A stretch of DNA of 64,000 nucleotides from Calidifontibacillus erzurumensis (GTDB taxonomy: Bacteria; Bacillota; Bacilli; Bacillales; Bacillaceae_J): the NCBI RefSeq assembly GCF_013303125.1, contig NZ_JABTTE010000002.1:186001-250000 (forward strand). The letters run 5' to 3'. A program made the position numbers and the translations under genes. The first letter of the stretch is position 1; each line of letters opens with the position of its first letter. This document shows positions 37,284-44,556 of the stretch, piece after piece. Below the pieces are notes generated by a model, which saw nothing but the letters and a program-made list of their open reading frames with translations, was not told where the DNA came from and did not search any database.

Positions 37284-38696
37284 ATGGTAGTAGGTGATTT
37301 TCCAATTGAAACAGATACGCTCGTTGTAGGATCCGGTCCTGGGGGATATGTTGCAGCCTTACGGGCTGCCCAACTTGGCCAAAAAGTAACGATTGTTGAA
37401 AAAGAAAATTTAGGGGGGGTATGCCTTAACGTTGGCTGCATCCCTTCAAAAGCGCTTATTTCAGCAAGCCATCGCTATGAAACCGCGAAACATTCAAAAG
37501 ACATAGGAATTTATGTTGAAAATATAAAAGTTGATTTCGAAAAGGTTCAAGAATGGAAAAAGAGCATTGTTGATAAACTGACCAATGGCGTTGGAGCGCT
37601 GCTAAAGGGAAATAAAGTTGATATTGTTAAAGGAGAAGCTTATTTTGTTGATGCAAATTCAGTACGGGTCATGAGCGAGAAATCGGCTCAAACGTATAAT
37701 TTTAAACATGCGATCATTGCGACTGGGTCAAGACCAATCGAACTGCCTAACTTTAAATTTTCCAAACGTGTTCTCGATTCGACTGGTGCACTGCAACTAG
37801 CGGAAATACCGAAAAAAATGATTGTGATTGGCGGCGGTTATATAGGAATCGAACTTGGGACTGTCTTTGCTAATTTTGGCACTGAAATTACGATTTTGGA
37901 AGCAGGCGGTGAAATTCTATCAGGTTTTGAAAAACAAATGAGCGCTGTTGTTAAAAAACGTTTAAAAAACAAAGGCAATGTTGAAATATATACAAAGGCT
38001 TTAGCTCAAAATGTAGAAGAAACGGAAACAGGTGTGAAAGTAACATTTGAAGCTGGCAGAGATCGTAAAACAGTTGAAGCCAATTATGTACTCGTTACTG
38101 TAGGACGGAAACCAAATACAACAGAAATTGGTTTAGAAAATATAGGTATTAAAATGACCGAACGAGGTCTCATCGAGATTGATAAACAATGCAGGACGTC
38201 TATTCCGAATATTTATGCGATAGGTGATATTGTTTCCGGACCTCCCCTTGCCCATAAAGCTTCTTATGAAGGGAAAATTGCTGCTGAAGCAATTGCAGGA
38301 CAACCGTCTGAAATCGACTATCGGGCGATTCCAGCGGTCGTCTTTTCTGATCCGGAATGTGCTTCTGTAGGCTATTTCGAGCATGAGGCTAAAGAAAAAG
38401 GAATAGATGTTATGACTGCTAAATTCCCGTTTGCTGCCAATGGACGTGCGCTTGCATTAAACGAAACAGACGGTTTTATAAAACTCGTTTCAAGAAAGAG
38501 CGATGGTTTGTTGATTGGTGCTCAAATCGTTGGTGCGAATGCGTCTGATATGATTGCGGAACTAGGATTAGCCATTGAAGCAGGCATGACGGTTGAAGAT
38601 ATTGCTTTAACGATCCACGCTCATCCAACTTTAGGAGAAATGGCAATGGAAGCTGCAGAAGTAGCGCTCGGAACTCCTATTCACATAATAAAATAA
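37284..38696 (+). CDS. pdhD: Dihydrolipoamide dehydrogenase E3
   Basis: A 470-aa flavoprotein that reoxidises E2 lipoamide with NAD+. The FAD site [17 protein letters not shown], the redox-active disulfide [15 protein letters not shown], the NAD site [11 protein letters not shown] and the catalytic HAHPTLGE are all visible. Adjacent ATGs at 37281 and 37284 are possible; the second agrees with the B. subtilis N-terminus and has better SD spacing (GGAGG). Confidence 0.97.
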   Translation: MVVGDFPIETDTLVVGSGPGGYVAALRAAQLGQKVTIVEKENLGGVCLNVGCIPSKALISASHRYETAKHSKDIGIYVENIKVDFEKVQEWKKSIVDKLTNGVGALLKGNKVDIVKGEAYFVDANSVRVMSEKSAQTYNFKHAIIATGSRPIELPNFKFSKRVLDSTGALQLAEIPKKMIVIGGGYIGIELGTVFANFGTEITILEAGGEILSGFEKQMSAVVKKRLKNKGNVEIYTKALAQNVEETETGVKVTFEAGRDRKTVEANYVLVTVGRKPNTTEIGLENIGIKMTERGLIEIDKQCRTSIPNIYAIGDIVSGPPLAHKASYEGKIAAEAIAGQPSEIDYRAIPAVVFSDPECASVGYFEHEAKEKGIDVMTAKFPFAANGRALALNETDGFIKLVSRKSDGLLIGAQIVGANASDMIAELGLAIEAGMTVEDIALTIHAHPTLGEMAMEAAEVALGTPIHIIK

Positions 38697-38715
38697 TGAG
38701 TTTTTAAACAAAAAA

Positions 38716-38747
38716 AGAGCTGTTTCAAGTGATTGAAACAGCTTTTT
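38716..38747. terminator. Terminator of the pdh operon
   Basis: AGCTGTTTCA and TGAAACAGCT form a 10-bp stem around AGTGAT, with five Ts after it and an A run before it. Confidence 0.9.
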
Positions 38748-38772
38748 AAATTACTTATAAGTTTTTTCTTTA

Positions 38773-39147
38773 TTATTCAATGGCATTCATTAGGTGATTC
38801 ATAATTTCTCTTTTACTTTTCTTGCCTTCAATCCGTGTCTTTTCTTCTCCATCTTTTATAACGATTAAAGTAGGGTAGACACTTACATTGAACTTTTTAA
38901 TTTTTTCATTTTTATTTGTGGACTGTACAAGGATTACATCCGCCATTTCATTAGGAAACTTTTTTCTAAGATCAAGTAGGACATCATAATAATTATTTTC
39001 TAGCCTAATTTTTTCTTCATCAGAAAAAAACAAGAGAGTATAGCCTTCACTGTCCAATTTGATTTTAGATACTGCATCACTATCGACTGTGTTGCAGGCT
39101 GATAAAAAAAACACGGATAAAAATATCAATCCAAGTTTCTTTTTCAT
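38773..39147 (-). CDS. Thioredoxin-fold lipoprotein lacking CxxC (slp position)
   Basis: A 124-aa lipoprotein (lipobox LSAC, Cys18). The mature part looks like a thioredoxin fold: a strand TLLFFSDEEK where the CxxC site would be, then a helix, ADVILVQS, and VYPTLIVIKDGEEKTRIEG with the cis-proline of thioredoxins. Without the cysteines it cannot be a disulfide oxidoreductase. Its place after pdhD equals that of slp in B. subtilis, but the sequence match is not certain. The ATG at 39147 is preferred over the GTG at 39159. Confidence 0.72.
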   Translation of the reverse strand: MKKKLGLIFLSVFFLSACNTVDSDAVSKIKLDSEGYTLLFFSDEEKIRLENNYYDVLLDLRKKFPNEMADVILVQSTNKNEKIKKFNVSVYPTLIVIKDGEEKTRIEGKKSKREIMNHLMNAIE

Positions 39148-39346
39148 AATGTTGCTCACTTCTTTCTGAAAGAGAAATTAGAACACCCATGCCTATGTCA
39201 TATTTTATCATTCATTTTAAAAAGTGGAAGGTTTGTCATCTATTTGTTACATAAATGAAAAATTTAGAAATACTAGATATAGTTGTGAAATAAAAATGAC
39301 GGAATTGTATTGAAATAAACTAGTGCTTTATTTTTCATACCTATAC

Positions 39347-39352
39347 TATAAT
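39347..39352 (+). promoter_or_regulatory. TATAAT -10-like box cut off by the IS
   Basis: TATAAT ends 10 bp before the left target duplication of the insertion sequence. Removing the IS in thought places it 34 bp from the deacetylase ATG. No good -35 at 16-18 nt is visible, so the promoter class is unclear. Confidence 0.35.
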
Positions 39353-39362
39353 GTAAAAAAAG

Positions 39363-39370
39363 TAAAATTT
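39363..39370. repeat. Left target-site duplication of the IS
   Basis: TAAAATTT here is repeated exactly at 41200-41207, on the other side of the element. Confidence 0.85.
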
Positions 39371-39443
39371 GGTAGTGTCAAAAGTTTTATGAAAACTGAA
39401 GCTTTTCAACAGATGCTACCAAATTGGATTGGCGGTGATACCC

Positions 39444-39595
39444 GTAATCGCTCTTGACAAACAGTCGAAAAAGGTTGCGAAAAGAGTAACAAGGGCGAAG
39501 GGAACAAAAGATAGGCATGACAAATAACCCTTGACATTTACCAATTTTAACCTTTTTCTCCGTTCAGTTTGTCAAGAGTTCGCTACGCCGATTAC
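39444..39595. repeat. Nested inverted repeats in the left part of the IS
   Basis: Three arm pairs nest in order: GTAATCG (39444) with CGATTAC (39589); CTCTTGACAAAC (39451) with GTTTGTCAAGAG (39567); AAAAAGGTT (39468) with AACCTTTTT (39549). The middle pair is a perfect 12-mer. The central 70 bp are unpaired. Confidence 0.75.
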
Positions 39596-39621
39596 TGATT
39601 AAGGGCTCTGCAAAACAAAAG

Positions 39622-41055
39622 TTAGGCTGTTTGCTCGATAATCCATTGTTGGGCTAATTCAATGAGTTTTGTCCAACGTCCAGGCATAGTAGTTATTTTC
39701 TCAAGTGCTGGATTCACAACAGGTACTTTACCTTCAAGTGCTGAATGTGGTCTTAGAAAGTTAAAGTAAGCTACAAATAAGGTTACAAAGGCAACAGACC
39801 CATTTTCAGATCCAAAGCCATGCGTCGACCTATAATTGCCCTTAAAAGTGCGATTCAGTCTTTCGATGATTTGCTTTAGCGGTCTGTATTCTGCTGAAAC
39901 AGGGTCCTCATTTGTTAGCCCAATCACTTGCTTAACATCAAACCAAATATCATGTTGGGCAAAGAAATGTTGGGCTAGTAGATATATTGGATTCCCATCG
40001 ACAATAAATGTGAGGTCTTCTGGAATCTTCTTCATTTTCACAAGCACTTCATCTATCGCACGAATAGCTGATACTGTATCCCGGTTTGGAGAAACCGGAT
40101 AGGACAGGATGCTTTTCTTTACTGCATCGAAGAAGAAGAAAAGATAATGCCAGCGCCCATTTACACGGATATAGGTTTCATCGCCACAGAATTGACCTGA
40201 AAGCTCATAAGGATAGTAATCTATGTAAGGTTTTAACGTGAGAGCTACACTTTTCTCGTAATTCAAAATGGTTTGATGAGAAATATGAATGCCATGTACA
40301 TCCTTCATGAGTGCAGCTGTTTTACGGGCAGATAAGCCATAGTTCACATGATAAGTCAAGATGAGTCCCAAGGTATGAGAAGACACATAAATACGAGATA
40401 AATCCACTTTCGGTTTCTTTGGTGATTCCTTGGATAAAGGTTTATAATCAATCCGAAATTCACGGTAAATGTATCTTACCTTAAATGCTTGAGGATCCTT
40501 TTTAAATTGTTTTTTCTCTTTTTTGGACATTCCAGTTATCTTGTTCTTGTAGTAAGAGCAATTATTGTTTTTACACTTGTACACGTTGAAATATTTCCGT
40601 TCCTTAATCTTTTCAAGAGGCTTTGAACAATGAGGACATTTCAGAGTTAGCTCTTTAAGAAAGCGATTCTTTTTACTAAATAGACATTGGCACACCTTAC
40701 ATTGATACTGTCCTTTTCCACCGTTATTAGCATAAAGATAATCGGATGGAGCACCACACCGTGGACAGTTTAGTGAGGTTGGCACTGGGGTCGAAGTTTT
40801 TCGCCTTTTTACAGGTTTTAAGGGCTTTCCATTGGTCTCTAAGAATTCTTGTAAAAGTAGTTGATAGTCCAATTTCTCATAAGTTTCGATCATCGGAAGA
40901 TCATCCACCTGCAGTTTACGATATGGTTTGTTTACAGGTGTTTCTTCTGGTTTATTAAAAAGACTTTTCCCTGTCAAAAGGGTAAGCAATGTTCGAATGA
41001 TTTGTTCTTGATAGTTTATAAATGTTAGTAAATAGGTTATAATGTGAGGGTACAA
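39622..41055 (-). CDS. IS transposase, zinc ribbon plus DDE domain
   Basis: A 477-aa transposase. Two zinc-ribbon-like modules (NCPRCGAP to CKVC and KCPHCSKP to CKNNNC, about residues 95-165) precede a helix-turn-helix-like region (YGLSARKTAALM, near 240) and a DDE catalytic core: Asp in FCGDETYIRV, Asp in TFIVDGNPIY and Glu in QIIERLNRTFKGNYR. The order resembles IS240/IS6-type integrase cores with an added N-terminal ribbon. The TTG start follows AAAGGAAGTGG. The frame is uninterrupted, so it may be active. Confidence 0.88.
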   Translation of the reverse strand: MYPHIITYLLTFINYQEQIIRTLLTLLTGKSLFNKPEETPVNKPYRKLQVDDLPMIETYEKLDYQLLLQEFLETNGKPLKPVKRRKTSTPVPTSLNCPRCGAPSDYLYANNGGKGQYQCKVCQCLFSKKNRFLKELTLKCPHCSKPLEKIKERKYFNVYKCKNNNCSYYKNKITGMSKKEKKQFKKDPQAFKVRYIYREFRIDYKPLSKESPKKPKVDLSRIYVSSHTLGLILTYHVNYGLSARKTAALMKDVHGIHISHQTILNYEKSVALTLKPYIDYYPYELSGQFCGDETYIRVNGRWHYLFFFFDAVKKSILSYPVSPNRDTVSAIRAIDEVLVKMKKIPEDLTFIVDGNPIYLLAQHFFAQHDIWFDVKQVIGLTNEDPVSAEYRPLKQIIERLNRTFKGNYRSTHGFGSENGSVAFVTLFVAYFNFLRPHSALEGKVPVVNPALEKITTMPGRWTKLIELAQQWIIEQTA

Positions 41056-41059
41056 CTTG

Positions 41060-41142
41060 CCACTTCCTTTTTTAGGTTGGTGTTTGGTGTGGTAACCTCA
41101 CTATGACCTAAAATTTAGGGAGTGGCAATTTTTTTGCTCAAA
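41060..41142. repeat. Inverted repeat upstream of the transposase gene
   Basis: TTGCCACTTCC near 41059 pairs with GGGAGTGGCAA near 41120, and AGGTT pairs with AACCT inside. Seven Ts follow on the plus strand, so it could stop transcription entering the transposase antisense strand, or hide the transposase ribosome site in read-through mRNA. Confidence 0.55.
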
Positions 41143-41199
41143 AAGCCCTCTATTATAGGATTTATTAACTTATTTTCTATATAAAGTTTTGACATTACG

Positions 41200-41207
41200 T
41201 AAAATTT
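41200..41207. repeat. Right target-site duplication of the IS
   Basis: This exact copy of TAAAATTT lies 15 bp upstream of the deacetylase start codon. Confidence 0.85.
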
Positions 41208-41222
41208 CATGGGGGATATTTA

Positions 41223-42068
41223 ATGAAATGGGGAGTTTATCTTTATTTAATATTAATATTATTACTTCTTACAGCTTGTGCGTATAAAATGGATTCTAAT
41301 TCTTTAATAGAAGATGAGAATACTAGTGTTGATCATAAAATGGAGACTAGCGCAGAGGATAGAGAGAATAATAAAGATGAAGATGAACATAAGGGGGAGG
41401 ATATGCAAAATAATGAAATGATCGAAATAGAAAAGCCAAAATATAGGGTAAACCCAACTTCATTTGCTGTTGAGCCTTTGAATGAAAGCAATGAGAACGT
41501 AGTGCTCTTGACCATTGATGATGCTCCGGATAAACATGCACTAGAAATGGCAAAAATTTTAAAACAATTAAATGTACAAGCGATATTTTTTGTGAATGGG
41601 CATTTTTTGAAAACTGACGAACAAAAAGCGGTCTTAAAGGAAATATATGATATGGGCTTTATGATTGGCAATCATACGATGACTCATGCAAATTTAAAAA
41701 AATTACCAAAGGAAAAACAATATGAAGAAATTGTAAAGTTAAATGATTTGGTTGAAGAAATTACCGGAGAAAGACCAAAATTTTTCAGAGCCCCGTTTGG
41801 AGCAAATACAGATTTTAGTAGGCAAATTGTACTTGAAGAAAAAATGGTTTTAATGAACTGGACTTATGGGTATGATTTTTTGGAACCGTATATGACAAAA
41901 GATGCAATTAGAGAGATAATGGTAAATACAAATTTGCTTCAAGATGGCGCTAATTTATTAATGCATGACCGAGAATGGACAAAGGACGCTTTAAAAGATA
42001 TCGTGATCGGTTTAAAGAACAAAGGATTTGAAATAGTCGATCCACATGTGATAGAAACGATTCATTAA
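41223..42068 (+). CDS. Polysaccharide deacetylase lipoprotein (NodB fold)
   Basis: A 281-aa lipoprotein (lipobox LTAC, Cys19) with a charged linker of about 50 residues and a C-terminal NodB domain. Catalytic motifs are LTIDDAPD (TxDD), NHTMTHAN (HxxxH zinc ligands), FFRAPFGAN and LLMHD. It probably deacetylates peptidoglycan or another wall polymer outside the membrane. An SD-like GGGGGA is close to the ATG. The IS inserted just upstream has separated it from its original 5' region. Confidence 0.88.
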   Translation: MKWGVYLYLILILLLLTACAYKMDSNSLIEDENTSVDHKMETSAEDRENNKDEDEHKGEDMQNNEMIEIEKPKYRVNPTSFAVEPLNESNENVVLLTIDDAPDKHALEMAKILKQLNVQAIFFVNGHFLKTDEQKAVLKEIYDMGFMIGNHTMTHANLKKLPKEKQYEEIVKLNDLVEEITGERPKFFRAPFGANTDFSRQIVLEEKMVLMNWTYGYDFLEPYMTKDAIREIMVNTNLLQDGANLLMHDREWTKDALKDIVIGLKNKGFEIVDPHVIETIH

Positions 42069-42082
42069 TTTAAGATACATAC

Positions 42083-42106
42083 AATGCCTCCATTAGGGGG
42101 CATTTG
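42083..42106 (+). terminator. Hairpin after the deacetylase gene
   Basis: AATGCCTCC pairs with GGGGGCATT (one G-T pair) around ATTA. The T tail is short. Confidence 0.6.
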
Positions 42107-42176
42107 TTATTTGTATATTCAAGGCACAAACAGGAAAAAATGTCATGTTGAAAAGAGATGACAGGAGCGTGGTATT

Positions 42177-43262
42177 TTGAGGCAACTGCTCTTAATTCTA
42201 GTGTTGCTATTATGTATTAGCGCTTGCAAAAATACGAATGATGATCAAACTAGAGCAAAGGAAAGAGACGAACAATTTGTTCAAATTGACCTGTCGGAAA
42301 AATGGGGGGAAATCCCTCATAAAATGATCAACAATCAAATGTATATACAAGTGCGTCCTTTCATTGACTTCATGAAAGGACATGCTCTTTTTGACAATGT
42401 CAATCAAACACTTGAACTGAAAATTGGAGAAAACCGCTATTTTTTTACTTTAGGACTTCCAGTTTTAGAAAAGGATGGACTATTTTTGCCATGTCCAAAA
42501 GATGTTTTTGTCATTCGAAATAATAATACATGGATATTACAGCAATTTCTTATTGATACGGTCGGATTTACAACAAAAATGGAGAATAATCGCTTTTTCG
42601 TGAAAATGCCTGATATGGCAAAAGAAACAATGATTGATGAAGCAAGTAATCAGACTGTACTTGGTAATGTGGAAAATGTTATCCAATTGTTAAACGTACT
42701 GGAAAAGCCGATCAAAGGAGCGCAAGTGGCAACCATTCCTACTCACTTACCTGGCGCCAAAAGAACCTATCGTCATGGTGTTCATGAAGGGATTGATTGG
42801 TATGGATATGCATCAGGGGTGCCGATTGACCGTGCAACAGAAGTATATGCTATGTATGATGGAATTGTAATTCGTGCTGACCACGAATATGAGCCATACA
42901 AGTCTGAAAGAGAGAGAAATAATGATTTGCAACTTGCTGCAAAAGCGGGGTTTACACCTGCTTATATTTTAGACCGTTTAAGGGGAAGACAAGTTTGGAT
43001 TCAATATGAGAATGGACTTCAGGCACGATTCGCACATTTAGACAAAATTAATGAAGATCTTCAAGTTGGGGACGTTGTAAATGCAAATACTTTGATTGGC
43101 TATGTGGGCAATTCTGGGACAAGCGGTGAGGTAAAAGGAAATCAATCGGAACTTCATCTTCATTTAGATTTGTTATATAAAGGGGAATTGTTTTGGAAAG
43201 GGCTGACAACAAAAGAAATCGAAGAAGTTTTACAAGCAGTTTTTTCCAACAAAAAAGGCTAG
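42177..43262 (+). CDS. M23-family peptidase lipoprotein
   Basis: A 361-aa lipoprotein (lipobox ISAC, Cys17). The N-terminal half resembles a copper-amine-oxidase-N or substrate-binding beta domain (MYIQVRPFIDFMKGHALFD). The C-terminal half is a LytM/M23 metallopeptidase with zinc ligands in HEGIDWYG and ELHLHLDL. It likely cuts cell-wall peptide bridges or acts as a regulator. The TTG start follows AGGAGCG. A second wall enzyme (the deacetylase) is encoded just upstream. Confidence 0.85.
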   Translation: MRQLLLILVLLLCISACKNTNDDQTRAKERDEQFVQIDLSEKWGEIPHKMINNQMYIQVRPFIDFMKGHALFDNVNQTLELKIGENRYFFTLGLPVLEKDGLFLPCPKDVFVIRNNNTWILQQFLIDTVGFTTKMENNRFFVKMPDMAKETMIDEASNQTVLGNVENVIQLLNVLEKPIKGAQVATIPTHLPGAKRTYRHGVHEGIDWYGYASGVPIDRATEVYAMYDGIVIRADHEYEPYKSERERNNDLQLAAKAGFTPAYILDRLRGRQVWIQYENGLQARFAHLDKINEDLQVGDVVNANTLIGYVGNSGTSGEVKGNQSELHLHLDLLYKGELFWKGLTTKEIEEVLQAVFSNKKG

Positions 43263-43285
43263 TCCATCGGCTAGCCTTTATTTTT
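43254..43285. terminator. Terminator between the M23 and DUF1885 genes
   Basis: AAAGGCTAG pairs with CTAGCCTTT around 8 bases, followed by a T-rich tail. It lies between convergent genes. Confidence 0.85.
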
Positions 43286-43709
43286 TATCATAAAAATACA
43301 TAATTCTTCCATTAAATAGATGAAGTTCCCCATTCAATTTTCGGGCTAAAAATTTGGCAAATTCATTTGCTTTATTTTTATCTCCGTAAGTTGCAGTTTC
43401 TGGGAGAGCAATTTGAATAAAATTTTGCTGGCGTGTGCCATTTTCATCTTCAACTTCTTCTGAACCAACCCCTAATAAAATAAAGTTATAGCGATCTTTT
43501 ATTCCTTTTAAGTAAAACCATTGGCCGTTTGCATCTTCCCGTTCTTTTATTTCATATGGAAAAGCGTTTTCTTCATATTCCCAACCCAATTGTTCTCCAG
43601 TTTTACTTGTAATCTCCTTATAATAATTGAAATAATCTTTCAGTTCTTCTAATGTTACTTCTTGCTTAATGGATGCTGGTACTAGTTTTATGTATGCAGT
43701 TCTTGACAT
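43278..43709 (-). CDS. DUF1885 family protein
   Basis: A 143-aa soluble protein with TAYIKLVPASIKQEVTLEEL, EITSKTGEQLGWEYE and FAKFLARKLNGELHLFNGR, which fits the DUF1885 family found in Bacillaceae. Its function is unknown. No signal peptide or membrane span is seen. The ATG follows a GGGGATAGG stretch. Confidence 0.8.
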   Translation of the reverse strand: MSRTAYIKLVPASIKQEVTLEELKDYFNYYKEITSKTGEQLGWEYEENAFPYEIKEREDANGQWFYLKGIKDRYNFILLGVGSEEVEDENGTRQQNFIQIALPETATYGDKNKANEFAKFLARKLNGELHLFNGRIMYFYDKK

Positions 43710-43868
43710 ATCCTATCCCCCTCAAAACCGTTAGCTGACGCTCCGTTTTCTATGATAGCATTTTTTCAATGCTGTTTACAACTGGGAATTAGGAACGAGT
43801 GATTTGTCAAAAAAACATATATTTTTTTAAAAGTTCATAAAATAGAAACATTCACAATGTGAAATGTA

Positions 43869-43897
43869 TTGAATATTGAAAATTTTATCGTTACAAT
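43869..43897 (+). promoter_or_regulatory. SigA-type promoter of the DUF3055 gene
   Basis: TTGAAT and TACAAT are spaced by exactly 17 nt. Transcription would start near 43904, about 48 nt before the ATG. Confidence 0.65.
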
Positions 43898-43911
43898 AAA
43901 AATAAAAACAT

Positions 43912-43927
43912 TGTGAATAAAATCACA
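43912..43927 (+). promoter_or_regulatory. FNR/CRP-type palindrome
   Basis: TGTGA, six bases, TCACA: a perfect match to the FNR/CRP core. It lies just downstream of the predicted transcription start, so binding there would repress. A related near-palindrome, TTCACAATGTGAA, is at 43851-43863, just upstream of the -35. Confidence 0.45.
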
Positions 43928-43951
43928 AATTGATAAAGGAGGGGGAACAAA

Positions 43952-44251
43952 ATGGCTACCATTGAAAGGCTTTATGATGAAAGTGAAACGACCAAAGTTC
44001 GATTCATTGGATTTTCAACTGATGATTTCCGTTATGATTTTGGCATTATATACACCAATCAATTTTTTGGGAAACCAATGGTTGTATGTATGCAGTCTGG
44101 TTGTTCTACTCTTCTTGATGGAGAAGATATTCAAGATTACGAACAGTTAAAAAAGATTTTCCGCTTAAAAAATGATAAACAAGCAATGGATTTAGCCGTA
44201 TTTTTTGAACAAAATTTACCGACTTCTCGTTTTGAAACCCAGTATGATTAA
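43952..44251 (+). CDS. DUF3055 (SAV0927-like) protein
   Basis: A 99-aa protein with ERLYDESETTKVRFIGFSTDD, DFGIIYTNQFFGKPMVVCMQSG and LPTSRFETQYD, as in the DUF3055/SAV0927 family of Firmicutes. Function is unknown. AAAGGAGGGGG precedes the ATG. It has its own promoter and a possible FNR-type site. Confidence 0.8.
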   Translation: MATIERLYDESETTKVRFIGFSTDDFRYDFGIIYTNQFFGKPMVVCMQSGCSTLLDGEDIQDYEQLKKIFRLKNDKQAMDLAVFFEQNLPTSRFETQYD

Positions 44252-44287
44252 ATATAAATCCTACTTTAGATGGAAACATTTATAAAA

Positions 44288-44335
44288 TGTGCTATACGAA
44301 AAATGGCCTTGACAATAAATAGTATGACATAATAT
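44288..44335 (+). promoter_or_regulatory. SR1 promoter with two CcpN-like sites
   Basis: TTGACA at 44309-44314 and TAATAT at 44330-44335 are spaced by 15 nt. TGTGCTATACG (44288-44298) and TATGACATAAT (44323-44333) each match the CcpN consensus TRTGHYATAYW, as I recall it, at 10 of 11 positions. One lies upstream of the -35 and the other over the -10, an arrangement reported for CcpN targets. Expression would be repressed by glucose. Confidence 0.55.
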
Positions 44336-44385
44336 CATGAAAATATGATATATTAAAACGTTTCCATCTAAAAGGGGATGAATTC

Positions 44386-44502
44386 ATGGGCACAATCGTT
44401 TGCCAAAATTGTGAAAGCACAATCGAACATTTTGAAGATGAAAAAGTAACGACTCTTTATGCGAAAAGTTGCGGATGTTGTGAACAAAAAGAAGAAAATT
44501 AA
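44386..44502 (+). CDS. sr1P: SR1P, GapA-binding peptide
   Basis: A 38-aa peptide: MGTIVCQNCESTIEHFEDEK, then VTTLYAKSCGCCEQKEEN. It is nearly the same as B. subtilis SR1P in its first 25 residues, including the CxxC and the HFEDEKVTTLY core. SR1P binds glyceraldehyde-3-phosphate dehydrogenase GapA and promotes its interaction with RNase J1, whose gene is also in this window. AAAAGGGGATG precedes the ATG. Confidence 0.9.
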   Translation: MGTIVCQNCESTIEHFEDEKVTTLYAKSCGCCEQKEEN

Positions 44503-44522
44503 AACTTGTTTTTAGAATAATA

Positions 44523-44553
44523 AAAAGAGTATGGCGAAACCTGCCATACTCTT
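44523..44553. terminator. Terminator shared by SR1 and speA
   Basis: AAGAGTATGGC pairs with GCCATACTCTT around seven bases, followed by T-rich sequence on the plus strand and preceded by A-rich sequence, so it can work for the facing speA too. Confidence 0.88.
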
Positions 44554-44556
44554 ATT

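Larger units (their letters stand above)
39371..41199. mobile_element. Insertion sequence with DDE transposase, 1.83 kb
   Basis: The element is bounded by an exact 8-bp direct duplication, TAAAATTT. Imperfect inverted ends match at about 11 of the first 13 positions (GGTAGTGTCAAAA on the left, the complement of the right end reading CGTAATGTCAAAA). It carries one minus-strand transposase gene (39622-41055) with a zinc-ribbon N-terminus and an intact DDE core. The left 230 bp hold a nested inverted-repeat structure, and the right end upstream of the transposase holds another. The family was not assigned; 8-bp duplications and the IS240-like core suggest kinship to IS6-type elements. Confidence 0.85.
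44342..44553 (+). ncRNA. sr1: SR1-type dual-function regulatory RNA
   Basis: About 210 nt from the predicted start to a strong terminator, close to the 205 nt of B. subtilis SR1. It sits beside speA as there and contains the SR1P reading frame. In B. subtilis SR1 base-pairs with ahrC mRNA and is repressed by CcpN. The base-pairing function here cannot be checked from this window. Confidence 0.75.

Noticed and set aside
41189-41220. Hybrid promoter from the TTGACA in the right IS end
   Set aside because: No -10 hexamer occurs at 16-18 nt; the nearest (GATATT) is at 20 nt, and the transcript would start inside the gene.
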